From contig DAHUZD010000074.1 of the NCBI GenBank assembly GCA_027306745.1, forward strand, positions 1-9,773: DNA of 9,773 bases. The letters run 5' to 3'. Shown here in pieces: positions 1-6,898 of the stretch (position 1 is its first letter; every line of letters starts with the position of its first letter). The position numbers and the translations under genes were made by a program. The notes below the pieces were generated by a model. The model had not been told where the DNA came from, made no database searches, and saw only the letters and a list, made by a program, of their open reading frames with translations. The stretch comes from Acidobacteriaceae bacterium (GTDB lineage: Bacteria; Acidobacteriota; Terriglobia; Terriglobales; Acidobacteriaceae).

Positions 1-331
1 TGAGCAGCGGCTCCAGTGCCAGTGGCTCCAGCTCCCACCGCAGTTCGCCGAACTCCAGCACTCTGGGTGCTTCGGCTCGCGTCACAGTGGCAGTTGTAGT
101 CTGTCCCGTTCCCGTCCACGTCAGAAGCACCGCGGCCCCCACCCTATCCAGCTTCCCGTCCGCATCGAAGGGCCCCCATTCGCGCAGGTGCTCGGGATCG
201 GTGATCGCATCCCAGACCCGCGAGGGAGGATGGCGCAGTTCCCGCACCAGAATCAGCTTCCACCGCTCTCCATCCTTTTCCGCCCGCGCTCCGGCGGCGG
301 GACCTGGCATGTATTCCGCGCGGCTGGCCAT
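1..331 (-). CDS. AHSA1/SRPBCC-domain protein, partial (C-terminus outside window)
   Basis: Reading the minus strand from an ATG at 331 gives 110 open codons running off the window edge. The visible part has the typical start of an AHSA1/SRPBCC (START-like) fold: a strand with LILVRELRHPPSRVWDAITD followed by EHLREWGPFD and then a V-L-L-T-W-T strand. In this superfamily the helix-grip fold makes a pocket for a hydrophobic ligand, and stand-alone members next to ArsR regulators are common but mostly without a known ligand. The ATG is preceded by a GGAG-containing ribosome site inside the last codons of the VOC gene. A GTG at 346 overlapping the VOC stop is an alternative. It is the third gene of the operon with the VOC and ArsR genes, probably translationally coupled. 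The exact substrate is unknown. Confidence 0.85.
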   Translation of the reverse strand, partial: MASRAEYMPGPAAGARAEKDGERWKLILVRELRHPPSRVWDAITDPEHLREWGPFDADGKLDRVGAAVLLTWTGTGQTTTATVTRAEAPRVLEFGELRWELEPLALEPLL

Positions 332-336
332 CGCCT

Positions 337-732
337 TCAGCTCCACTTCTTCAGTTGTGTGATCTGAACGCGATTGCCACAGCCGTCGTTGACCATGGCG
401 ATCCAGGAATGTTTCACGTCGGTGGGTGGCATGCTGAAGTCCGCGCCGGCCGCCTTCATGCGGTTGTAATCTGCCTCCACGTCGTCGGTAAAAAAGTTCG
501 CCGCCGGCTGGTTCTGCTCGAACAGCGCCTTTTGATACGCCTGCGCCGCCGGATTGTTGTTTAACGCCAGTTGCAGCTCCGTGCCATCCGGGTCCTCGGC
601 TGCCGTTACCGTCAGCCAGCGAAATGGCCCCTGGCTGAAGTCCGACTTCTTCGCAAAGCCCAGCACTTCGGTATAGAAGCGCAGCGCTTTCTCCTGATCA
701 TCAACATATACGCTGGTCAGTTTGATTTTCAT
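337..732 (-). CDS. VOC-family (glyoxalase/bleomycin-resistance fold) protein
   Basis: A 131-residue protein starting MKIKLTSVYVDDQ. The open frame extends further upstream to 780, but the ATG at 732 has a strong AGGAG site seven to eight bases before it, so that start is chosen. The two beta-alpha-beta-beta-beta modules are visible: KALRFYTEVLGF with RWLTVTAAEDPDGTELQL, then ANFFTDDVEADYNRMKAAGADF with AMVNDGCGNRVQITQ. This is the full length of a single-chain VOC protein that would dimerise. Metal-ligand positions look incomplete: the first-strand His is replaced within LTSVYV, and the C-terminal strand has Gln (VQI) where a Glu is usual. It may therefore bind a ligand or use another metal mode rather than act as a glyoxalase. 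It is the middle gene of the operon, 28 bases after the ArsR gene, and it overlaps the ribosome site of the SRPBCC gene. Confidence 0.9.
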   Translation of the reverse strand: MKIKLTSVYVDDQEKALRFYTEVLGFAKKSDFSQGPFRWLTVTAAEDPDGTELQLALNNNPAAQAYQKALFEQNQPAANFFTDDVEADYNRMKAAGADFSMPPTDVKHSWIAMVNDGCGNRVQITQLKKWS

Positions 733-760
733 TGTCTCTCTCCTGTTTTCATTCCCTGAT

Positions 761-1135
761 TCACTTTGTATTCCGTGCACTGCGGGATCCTCGCCGTTGA
801 CTTTGATCCATGCCTTTCATTCGTTCTGCCTGCTCCATCTGATCCAGATGCCGCTCCAGAGCATCCACATGCGCCTCCCAGAACTGCCGGAACGGCTCCA
901 GCCACGCGTCCACTTCCTTCAGTGGCTCTGGCCTCAACCGATACAGGCGTCTCTGCGCATCCACGCTCGCCTCCACAAACCCCGTCTCGCGCAGCACCCG
1001 CAGGTGTTTGGAGACCGTGGGCTGCGACATCTGCAGTCGCTGCTCGATCTCCCCCACCGACTGCTCCGACTCAGCCAGCAGGCTCAGAATCGCTCGCCGG
1101 CTCGGTTCCGCGATCACTTCGAATACCGATTCCAT
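761..1135 (-). CDS. ArsR/SmtB-type winged-helix repressor, cysteine-free
   Basis: A 124-residue winged-helix protein. It opens with the family hallmark FEVIAEPSRRAILSLL (residues 5-20). The HTH is at about 28-50, with recognition helix QPTVSKHLRVLRETG, followed by a wing around ASVDAQRRLYRLRP. A C-terminal helix (KEVDAWLEPFRQFWEAHVDALERHLDQ) is the likely dimer helix, and the tail is basic. There is no cysteine anywhere, so the arsenic/cadmium-type metal site of classical ArsR is absent. This fits the subgroup that controls SRPBCC and VOC genes in response to unknown, probably organic, cues. It is the first gene of the operon and should repress it. The start is the ATG at 1135, very close to the predicted transcription start, with only a weak GAAGA upstream. 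Confidence 0.92.
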   Translation of the reverse strand: MESVFEVIAEPSRRAILSLLAESEQSVGEIEQRLQMSQPTVSKHLRVLRETGFVEASVDAQRRLYRLRPEPLKEVDAWLEPFRQFWEAHVDALERHLDQMEQAERMKGMDQSQRRGSRSARNTK

Positions 1136-1142
1136 GTCTTCA

Positions 1143-1172
1143 TATATACCGCATTAGGCATATACTCGTCAA
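1143..1172 (-). promoter_or_regulatory. Promoter and candidate ArsR operator of the ArsR-VOC-SRPBCC operon
   Basis: On the minus strand a TTGACG box (1172-1167) lies 18 bases before a TATATA box (1148-1143). An imperfect inverted repeat with eight-base arms matching at 7 of 8 positions (TATATACC at 1143-1150 and GGCATATA at 1157-1164, six-base spacer) covers the -10 box. This is the position expected for autorepression by the adjacent ArsR protein. A direct repeat of ATATGCCT also occurs here. Transcription would start around 1136, leaving almost no leader before the ATG. The assignment is by pattern only. Confidence 0.6.
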
Positions 1173-1348
1173 GGCATATTCTGTGGATTTCTTTTCGTGA
1201 AAAATCAATCTTCAGAGAGGACTAGAAGAAAACGTGAAGGCCATTTGTTTCTCACTGATTGGGTTCGTATCTCCAGATTGCCGTCGATGCGCTTGCGCCT
1301 TCATAAACATCGGCGATTCAGGCGATCTGTCGCACGGCGCGGGTGCTC
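1173..1348. other. Intergenic stretch between the ArsR promoter and the IS remnant
   Basis: Short open frames pass through here, but none has a ribosome site, recognisable domain or consistent codon use. I see no gene, RNA or clear signal. It is probably decayed mobile DNA joined to the transposase fragment that follows. Confidence 0.4.
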
Positions 1349-1548
1349 GACCCTGCCCTGCCTTATATCCCCATGGCGCGCGGCTTTGTCTATCCGGCCG
1401 CGGTTCTCAACTGGTTCAGCCCTCGCGTATTTGCGTGGCGGCTGTCGATCACCATGGATATCAGCTTTGCCTCGATGTGCTTGAGGGGGCGATGAGTATC
1501 TACGGCCGTCCAGAGATCTTCAAGACTTACACTGATGGAAATTGTTGA
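1349..1548 (+). pseudogene. Remnant of IS3-family transposase (OrfB, DDE/rve domain), frameshifted
   Basis: Frame 2 from 1349 reads LPYIPMARGFVYPAAVLNWFS then PRVFAWRLSITMDISF, the well-known start of the IS3 OrfB rve domain (normally an Asp-containing DITYIPMARGFVYL segment). At about 1466-1468 the similarity moves to frame 1, which continues CLDVLEGAMSIYGRPEIF, matching the usual E-AL-x-YG-x-PEIFNTDQG segment. Loss of one T in the TTT run would explain the shift. After PEIF the sequence degenerates and stops at 1546-1548. Only about 65 residues of the catalytic core are left, and the terminal inverted repeats were not found. The family call is from remembered motif similarity and is fairly secure; the exact IS is not. 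Confidence 0.75.
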
Positions 1549-1626
1549 TCGTAGGCAGCTATAAAGCGCGTCTATGCCACCATTCATGCGATCGATTGCG
1601 CCATAAAGAAGAAGGATTGGACTTAG

Positions 1627-1790
1627 GTCAAACGTAGCCGCACCATCGACACGGGTGAGATTTCAGCGACATGGACGCCGGAGCCTCTTCTCGATAGTGA
1701 AGAGGCCGCCGCCATCATGAAGGTTCATCCCAAGACCCTCCAGAAGCTTGTCCGCCAGGGACGCATTCTCGGAGCTCACGTCGGAAAGCT

Positions 1791-1796
<6 letters not shown>
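1627..1796 (+). pseudogene. Remnant of excisionase-type helix-turn-helix protein
   Basis: The frame after a TAG at 1624-1626 has no start codon before the domain. It reads PLLDSEEAAAIMKVHPKTLQ then KLVRQGRILGAHVGK, the MerR-like HTH of excisionase/"DNA-binding domain, excisionase family" proteins (usual pattern LLT-x-EEAA-x-LL-V-x-P-x-T-x-x-x-L-x-R-x-G-x-L-x-x-x-x-x-G). The expected WRF/WRI strand after VGK is missing. Within a few bases the neighbouring frame becomes integrase sequence, so the gene seems to have been fused to the integrase by a deletion around 1785-1796. The frame itself stops at 1810-1812. In a working element this protein would direct excision together with the integrase. 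Confidence 0.6.
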
Positions 1797-2260
<464 letters not shown>

Positions 2261-2344
2261 ACGCAAGAACCAACCCCACTCCGCACAAGACTCCCGCAGC
2301 AGACTCTGCGCGGGAAGGCGCTGTTGGTTGGCTCAACATTGTCG

Positions 2345-2350
2345 ATTGTA
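2345..2350 (-). promoter_or_regulatory. Possible extended -10 of tRNA-Asp
   Basis: On the minus strand TACAAT is preceded by TGT, forming an extended -10 (TGnTACAAT). No good -35 hexamer is seen 17 bases further up. Transcription would start about 80 bases before the tRNA. Confidence 0.35.
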
Positions 2351-2408
2351 ACAAAGAAACGAAAAGTGCGCGCGCATGCTGCGCCGCCCACACGCGCAGA
2401 GCAAAATC

Positions 2409-2437
2409 TCCACAGCCTGCGCCCTGGCCGGTACAAT
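2409..2437 (+). promoter_or_regulatory. Promoter of the ABC ATPase gene
   Basis: TACAAT at 2432-2437 with TCCACA 17 bases upstream (2409-2414, four of six consensus bases). The start site would be about 2444, only a few bases before the ATG at 2448, implying a leaderless or near-leaderless mRNA. No ribosome site is seen, which supports this reading. Confidence 0.45.
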
Positions 2438-2447
2438 ACATGCAGAT

Positions 2448-3155
2448 ATGCCGCCCATCATCGTTGCCGAACAGCTTAGCAAAACCTATCGCTCTGGCAA
2501 GCTGGAAGTGCCCGCGCTGCGTGGCGTCAGCTTCAGCGTGGAACCGGGCGAGTTCGTCAGCATCGTCGGGCCATCGGGCAGTGGCAAATCCACGCTGTTC
2601 TACATCCTGGGCGGACTGGCGCAGGCCACGTCGGGCAGTCTGCGCATGGATGGCACAGATTTTGTCCGCCTCTCTGACGCCGAGCGCACGCGCCTGCGGC
2701 GGCAGAAGATTGGCTTCGTTTTTCAGCGCTTCAACCTGCTGCCCACGCTCACGGCCATGGGCAACATTGAGATCGCCCATGAAATTGCAGGACGGCGCGG
2801 GCCGCTGGATGCGGACTTTTTGGCCTCGGTGACGCAGATGCTGGGCATAGCGAACCGGCTGCATCACCGGCCTTCGGAACTCTCTGGCGGCGAACAACAA
2901 CGTGTGGCCATCGCGCGCGCTCTGGTTGCGCATCCTGCGCTTCTACTGGCTGATGAACCCACTGGCAACCTCGACTCCAAAAACTCCGATGCAGTGCTGG
3001 AGATGTTGCGCCGCTCCAACCGTGAGCTGAAACAAACCGTGTTGATGATTACGCACAACGCAGAAGCGGCCTCAATTGCTGACCGCATTTTGCACAGGCG
3101 CGACGGCGCCATCACGCATGTGGAGACGCCGCAGCCCGCCATTGCCGCGGGTTAG
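2448..3155 (+). CDS. ABC transporter ATP-binding protein, LolD/MacB type
   Basis: A 235-residue nucleotide-binding subunit. Visible motifs are Walker A GPSGSGKST (41-49), Q-loop VFQRFNLLP (Gln93), signature LSGGEQQR (145-152), Walker B LLLADEPTGNLDS (165-177) and the switch His203 in MITHN. The SGKLEVPALRGVSF lead-in and the NLLPTLTAMGNI segment are characteristic of the MacB/LolD/FtsE-like group, whose members power FtsX-fold permeases by mechanotransmission rather than transport through a channel. The frame stays open upstream to 2376, but homology begins at MPPIIVAEQLSKTY, so the start is put at 2448. No permease is adjacent. The likely partner is the MacB-like permease at 5658-6860, now separated by three tRNA genes and an orphan gene. 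The gene sits divergent from tRNA-Asp. Confidence 0.93.
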   Translation: MPPIIVAEQLSKTYRSGKLEVPALRGVSFSVEPGEFVSIVGPSGSGKSTLFYILGGLAQATSGSLRMDGTDFVRLSDAERTRLRRQKIGFVFQRFNLLPTLTAMGNIEIAHEIAGRRGPLDADFLASVTQMLGIANRLHHRPSELSGGEQQRVAIARALVAHPALLLADEPTGNLDSKNSDAVLEMLRRSNRELKQTVLMITHNAEAASIADRILHRRDGAITHVETPQPAIAAG

Positions 3156-3176
3156 GCACGCTGCGCTGGAGCGGCG

Positions 3177-3205
3177 TTGACCACGGCCAGCACAATCGAT
3201 ATACT
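3177..3205 (+). promoter_or_regulatory. Strong promoter of tRNA-Gly
   Basis: TTGACC (3177-3182), a 17-base spacer and TATACT (3200-3205) form a near-consensus sigma-70 promoter. The start site is expected near 3212, seven bases before the mature tRNA. It begins about 20 bases after the ATPase stop. Confidence 0.8.
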
Positions 3206-3218
3206 CGAAAAGTACCGC

Positions 3219-3293
<75 letters not shown>

Positions 3294-3316
3294 TCCTGCG
3301 CCAGGCTCAACCGCGG

Positions 3317-3322
3317 TATACT
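3317..3322 (+). promoter_or_regulatory. Possible -10 box upstream of tRNA-Cys
   Basis: TATACT identical to the tRNA-Gly -10, but without a good -35. It is followed by two small hairpins (CTGGC/GCCAG at 3321-3335 and CCAGC/GCTGG just after). tRNA-Cys could also be transcribed from the tRNA-Gly promoter. Confidence 0.3.
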
Positions 3323-3404
3323 GGCTAGAAGCCAGCACCAGCAGGCTTTCGCTGGGGATTTCTAAAGCGGCCGCTGTCAGTACGCGGCTCCTGCCACCCC
3401 CCAA

Positions 3405-3479
3405 GGCGCGGTACCCAAGTGGTAAGGGAGAGGTCTGCAAAACCTTTATGCGTCGGTTCGATCCCGACCCGCGCCTCCA
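3405..3479 (+). tRNA. tRNA-Cys (anticodon GCA)
   Basis: Cloverleaf with acceptor GGCGCGG/CCGCGCC and D arm CCC/GGG. The anticodon stem GAGGT/ACCTT holds loop CTGCAAA (anticodon GCA at 3437-3439). The T arm contains GGTTCGATCC, the discriminator is T, and CCA is encoded at 3477-3479. It is the second gene of a Gly-Cys tandem. Confidence 0.97.
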
Positions 3480-3789
3480 ACTTCAAATATCTCTTCGAAC
3501 TCCCATCAGCCCCCGTGCAACCCAACCTTCCCGATATTCCATTTGTCTCAGTTGAACTCAAGTGGTATCAATATCCAACAGCTTTTGATGTGGCCGAGGA
3601 ATGCAGTTTGCGTCGCGGAGAATTTTGATCATACGATTGACCGATTGCGTCCGAATGTCGACTGACGACGAGATGTGCACCCGCAGGAGCCACTCGCCAG
3701 ACAAGCCTGGCTGCCCTACTCTGACGGCGGCATCATCAGCATCGCGTCATAGGCTTCGAAAGCAAAAAAACACGAAAAGGAATCCGGGG
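3480..3789. other. 310-bp leader region of the orphan gene
   Basis: AT-richer than the surrounding housekeeping DNA. The reading frame of the following gene stays open back to 3601, but codons before 3790 give a Cys/Ser/Arg-rich, domain-free sequence. Weak promoter-like pieces occur (TTGAAC near 3552, TTGACC near 3637) without well-placed -10 boxes. No RNA gene or repeat recognised. Confidence 0.4.
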
Positions 3790-4995
3790 ATGCCGCCCAA
3801 GCGTATCAATCCGCAACAGCCCAATCAATATCGCAGCCGTGACATCATTCTGGATCGCCAAGAGCGCCGGGCAAAAGAACGGCAGGCTCTGCGCGATAAT
3901 TTTCTCCGGCTTCATGATTTCGTAGAGAAGGTGATTGGCCCGTGGGCCACACAGGCTCGGATATCTCAACTAATCTCTGAAGATTTTGATGAGATGGCGC
4001 TCGACAAGAACGTGCAGAATGCCGTGAATGTTTCCTTCAAAAATGCAAGCAGCCCCACACCGCAAGTGGGGAATTCACAGTTTGTCTATACTGCGCCTTC
4101 GCGGTTTGGCACCATTCCACTGAGCAAATTGCCGGAACACAACAATGTTGTTCATCGCGGAATAACGGAGCAGGAGTTTTTCAAAGGCACCCTCGCCGTA
4201 CGACTGTACGTCACACTCTTCAAGGAGGTCGAAGTCGCTCCCGGCGGCACCACTCCCTATAAAGATGTCCATCAGGACAAAAAAACCGGAAAGATTACCA
4301 TCTACAGCGGCGACAAAACCCCTGTGCTCTGGGTGAATGCCGGTCAACCTCTGCGCGCGCTGAAGTGGCTTGAGAAATACAAAGTGGAGAAGAAGCCCGG
4401 TGCGCAGCCGGTGATTCGCTCCTTCTGCATCCCAGTCTCAGCCTATATTCCGAGTACCCCAACTGCCATTCTGGAGCACGACGCAGGCGTGAAGGGCAAT
4501 GAGTCCAAGACGTTCAACGTTGATCGCCATTACGCTTCCGATCAATTTGGCATCCGCGGCGATGCGCTGAAAGCTCTCCAAGAAAATGCCCTCCCCGGCT
4601 CACTGATCACCTATACCGACGACCTGGCCTACTCGAAGCCAGAAGTTGGAGGAGAGATTCTATTGACGAAGGTGCTGCAAGATCGCCTCGGGGTGCCCAC
4701 CACTGCTATTCAAGGTGCCAATGTCTTCGTCGATCCAACAACCGGCGAGTTCCAAAAGAAAGACCAATTTGGCGGCATCGCCGACAAGTTAATGAACATT
4801 TACGGATGCTGGATGGGCAACGATCAGTTCATCACGCAAAAATGGCTCGGAATTCCACGCGATCGCAGATGTGCGTTGATGCGCGAATACTTGCACGCTT
4901 ACGGGCTTTACATTCCGCTGGAGTATTGGACGGAGATACAAGCGGGCCGTTCGCCGGCCACTGTCGCGCAGAACCTGCGCCGGACTCTTGGGTAA
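3790..4995 (+). CDS. Unrecognised 401-residue soluble protein, orphan in a low-GC patch
   Basis: I do not recognise the family. The ATG at 3790 follows AAAAGGA at a workable distance, and the codon pattern is clean from there; longer starts at 3601 or 3658 are less convincing. Residues 16-50 form a charged, probably helical segment (DRQERRAKERQALRDNF). After that comes a mixed alpha/beta region with HRGITEQEFF (123-132) and VRLYVTLFKEVEV (138-150). A conserved-looking block follows: TPVLWVNAGQPLRALKWLEKY (178-198), SFCIPVSAYIPSTPT (211-225) and DQFGIRGDALKAL (251-263). The C-terminal part has MNIYGCWMGNDQF (335-347) and REYLHAYGL. There is no signal peptide, membrane helix or nucleotide-binding motif, so it is likely cytoplasmic or exported by a contact-dependent route. 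Sampled GC is about 10 points below its neighbours and it sits between tRNA genes, suggesting acquired cargo. It ends 31 bases before tRNA-Ser, which is convergent. Confidence 0.8.
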   Translation: MPPKRINPQQPNQYRSRDIILDRQERRAKERQALRDNFLRLHDFVEKVIGPWATQARISQLISEDFDEMALDKNVQNAVNVSFKNASSPTPQVGNSQFVYTAPSRFGTIPLSKLPEHNNVVHRGITEQEFFKGTLAVRLYVTLFKEVEVAPGGTTPYKDVHQDKKTGKITIYSGDKTPVLWVNAGQPLRALKWLEKYKVEKKPGAQPVIRSFCIPVSAYIPSTPTAILEHDAGVKGNESKTFNVDRHYASDQFGIRGDALKALQENALPGSLITYTDDLAYSKPEVGGEILLTKVLQDRLGVPTTAIQGANVFVDPTTGEFQKKDQFGGIADKLMNIYGCWMGNDQFITQKWLGIPRDRRCALMREYLHAYGLYIPLEYWTEIQAGRSPATVAQNLRRTLG

Positions 4996-5026
4996 TTCGA
5001 GCCGCCAGCCGCGCCGGAAGATTTCA

Positions 5027-5116
5027 TGGCGGAGGGAGAGGGATTCGAACCCCCGTTGCCCGCAAAGGCAAAGCGGTTTTCAAGACCGCCTGTTTCAACC
5101 ACTCACACATCCCTCC
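5027..5116 (-). tRNA. tRNA-Ser (anticodon TGA)
   Basis: A 90-base minus-strand cloverleaf with acceptor GGAGGGA/TCCCTCC. The anticodon stem GCGGT/ACCGC holds loop CTTGAAA (anticodon TGA). It has the long variable arm typical of serine tRNAs (TTTGCC...GGGCAAC region), a T arm with GGTTCGAATCC, discriminator G and encoded CCA at 5029-5027. Confidence 0.95.
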
Positions 5117-5211
5117 GCAGAACAAAGCGCATGCCGGGCGGGTGGTGCGCCACAGCCTGACTCCAGAGTAAACCAAGCCGCCCCGGCGCAGAAATTGCTG
5201 CCGCCAGATAA

Positions 5212-5445
5212 CAACCGCAGACTCCTCGACTCTCTTCATTCGCTAGGAATGACAGGGTGTTTGTGGGTGTGGTCATTGCCGCATGCTGTAAGGATTCACG
5301 TTTTTTTGCGATGAGTCATTTTTGCGATGAGTCATTCTGAGGAGCAGAGCGACGAAGAATCCAGAGGGGGATAGCGCTTTTGGAGCAGCGGGTATTCTCT
5401 GGATTCTTCTCTATCTCTGGTCGCACAGAATGACACAGTGCTTGT
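5212..5445 (+). repeat. Dispersed repeat copy A with 104-bp long palindrome
   Basis: Copy A of a direct repeat whose partner is 6899-7110. Both start with CAACCGCAG and share many blocks, for example TTTGTGGGTG, GGTCATTGCCGC and GCGATGAGTCATTCTGAGG. The core at 5331-5434 is a long imperfect palindrome. Outer arms GTCATTCTG (5331-5339) and CAGAATGAC (5426-5434) are perfectly complementary. Inner arms GAAGAATCCAGAG (5354-5366) and CTCTGGATTCTTC (5397-5409) are also perfect, with a 30-base loop. A 16-base unit TGCGATGAGTCATTTT is tandemly doubled just before the core, only in this copy. No coding capacity. It resembles REP/MITE-like palindromic elements. Confidence 0.9.
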
Positions 5446-5657
5446 CGTGCAATTGCGGGCGAATAGCCCCGCAGTGGATGGTCGCATAGAATGACACTAT
5501 TGGGTGCGCAATGCGGCCCAGCCACGCCGCAGTTCTGCAAGATTTGCATCGCGGTGGAGTGGGTCGGCATCGAAACGTTAAGGTCTACATGGTTCCAGCA
5601 GCACATTCGCGCAATCCGGTCTCCTTTGCCCGCACGCTGGCCAGCGCCAAGCAGACG
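5446..5657. other. Upstream region of the permease gene, with a partial third repeat arm
   Basis: Contains a small hairpin (TGCGGG/CCCGCA near 5455-5475). At 5480-5497 it carries a GGTCGCATAGAATGACAC segment, nearly identical to the right outer arm of repeat A at 5419-5436. The permease frame is open back to 5511, and an ATG at 5589 has AAGGT upstream, but no domain starts there. No confident promoter seen. Confidence 0.5.
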
Positions 5658-6860
5658 ATGGTGCTGAGCGAGATCATTCATCTTGCGCTTGACAGCTTCC
5701 GCGCCAACAAAATTCGCTTTGCCTTGACTGCGCTGGGCATGGTGATGGGCTCGGCCTCGGTGATTCTAGTGGTCACCATCGGACTGACGGGCAAGCAGTA
5801 CGCCATCAGCCTCATTCAAGGCATCGGCGCCAACATGATCGTTGCCGACTATCAGGGCGGCGGCATGGCGGCCGTCAACGGCAGCCCAGACTACCTGACC
5901 CGCGATGATCTGAACGCTGTGTTGCAGCGCGTGCCGGGCATCATGGCCTCCTCGCCCATGCTGGAGATGCACGACCAGATCAGCTTCGGCCAGGGTCACG
6001 TCAAGGATGTGCTGATTCTCGGCGTGGCTCCGCAATATGAGAAGGTGCGCAATCTGGTGATTCTGACCGGGCGCTTCTTCGACGACCAGGATGAAATGGG
6101 CCACGCCAAGGTGGCCGTGGTGACAGAAGCCTTCGCCAAAAACATGTTTGGCAGTGATGCGGCGGCCATCAACAAGACCTTCGCCATCAGCGGCATTCCT
6201 TTTACGATCATTGGCACGTTCAAGGAGCGCGTCTACACCTTCGGCATGTCCGAGGTGGCCGACCAGACGATTCTGATTCCCGACCCGGTGGCGCGCTACT
6301 TTACCGGAACGGATGAAGTGAAGCAGCTCTTCTTTTCTGTACGCGATTACAACAACATTCAAAACGCGCGCAACCAGATCGCGCAGGTGATTCAGTCGAG
6401 GCACCGGGCCAACTCCACCTATGATGTGAACGAGTACACGGCGCTGGTGACCACCGCTGCGCAGATCGCCGACATTCTCACCGTGGTGCTGCTGCTTGTC
6501 TCCGCCGTCACGCTGGCAGTCAGCGGCGTGGGCATCATGAACATCATGCTGGCCACGGTACGGGCGCGCATCCGCGAAATCGGCATCCGCAAGGCCGTCG
6601 GCGCAACCTACCGTGAGATTCAATTGCAATTTCTCACCGAGGCGATTTTGATCTCGCTCAGCGGCGGCATCATCGGCACGCTGCTCGGCTTGGCCATCCC
6701 CTTCTTCCTGAGCGCGCTGACGGATTATCACATTCCCGTTTCGTGGTGGTCGGTCTGGATCTCGCTGGGCACGGCGACGCTGGTGGGCGTGGTCTTTGGC
6801 ACTCTGCCAGCCACACGCGCCGCACAAATGGACCCGGTGGAAGCGTTGAAGTACGAGTAA
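5658..6860 (+). CDS. MacB/FtsX-type ABC transporter permease
   Basis: A 400-residue permease from the ATG at 5658, where homology starts (MVLSEIIHLALDSFRANKIR). An ATG at 5589 with a better ribosome site would add 23 residues. The order is classical: TM1 at about 21-43 (FALTALGMVMGSASVILVV), a large periplasmic MacB_PCD-like domain at about 45-265 (LGVAPQYEKVRNL, GRFFDDQDE), then TM2 at about 270-297, TM3 at about 327-353 and TM4 at about 362-384. The FtsX hallmark GVGIMNIMLATVRARIREIG then IRKAVGA follows TM2, and the end DPVEALKYE is typical. The family forms dimers that work with a separate LolD/MacB-like ATPase, probably the gene at 2448-3155. An HlyD-like adaptor and outer-membrane channel are not in view. 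The gene is bracketed by repeats A and B. Confidence 0.93.
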   Translation: MVLSEIIHLALDSFRANKIRFALTALGMVMGSASVILVVTIGLTGKQYAISLIQGIGANMIVADYQGGGMAAVNGSPDYLTRDDLNAVLQRVPGIMASSPMLEMHDQISFGQGHVKDVLILGVAPQYEKVRNLVILTGRFFDDQDEMGHAKVAVVTEAFAKNMFGSDAAAINKTFAISGIPFTIIGTFKERVYTFGMSEVADQTILIPDPVARYFTGTDEVKQLFFSVRDYNNIQNARNQIAQVIQSRHRANSTYDVNEYTALVTTAAQIADILTVVLLLVSAVTLAVSGVGIMNIMLATVRARIREIGIRKAVGATYREIQLQFLTEAILISLSGGIIGTLLGLAIPFFLSALTDYHIPVSWWSVWISLGTATLVGVVFGTLPATRAAQMDPVEALKYE

Positions 6861-6898
6861 ATTGGGCGACGCACCTTTCGCTCAAGTAGGCACTTGCG

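Noticed and set aside
722..1225. Plus-strand frames opposite the ArsR gene
   Set aside because: Shadow translations without domain or ribosome site; the minus-strand ArsR is certain.
3601..3789. N-terminal extension of the orphan protein (start at 3601 or 3658)
   Set aside because: No ribosome site, Cys/Ser/Arg-rich domain-free translation; the ATG at 3790 has AAAAGGA upstream.
3790..4995. ADP-ribosyltransferase-like fold in the orphan protein (HRG at 123-125, STPT at 222-225)
   Set aside because: The Arg and Ser-Thr pieces are in a tempting order, but the required Glu-x-Glu after them was not found at a sensible position; too weak to call.
5766..6827. Long minus-strand open frame opposite the permease
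   Set aside because: His/Asp/Arg-rich shadow caused by the codon bias of the real plus-strand gene.
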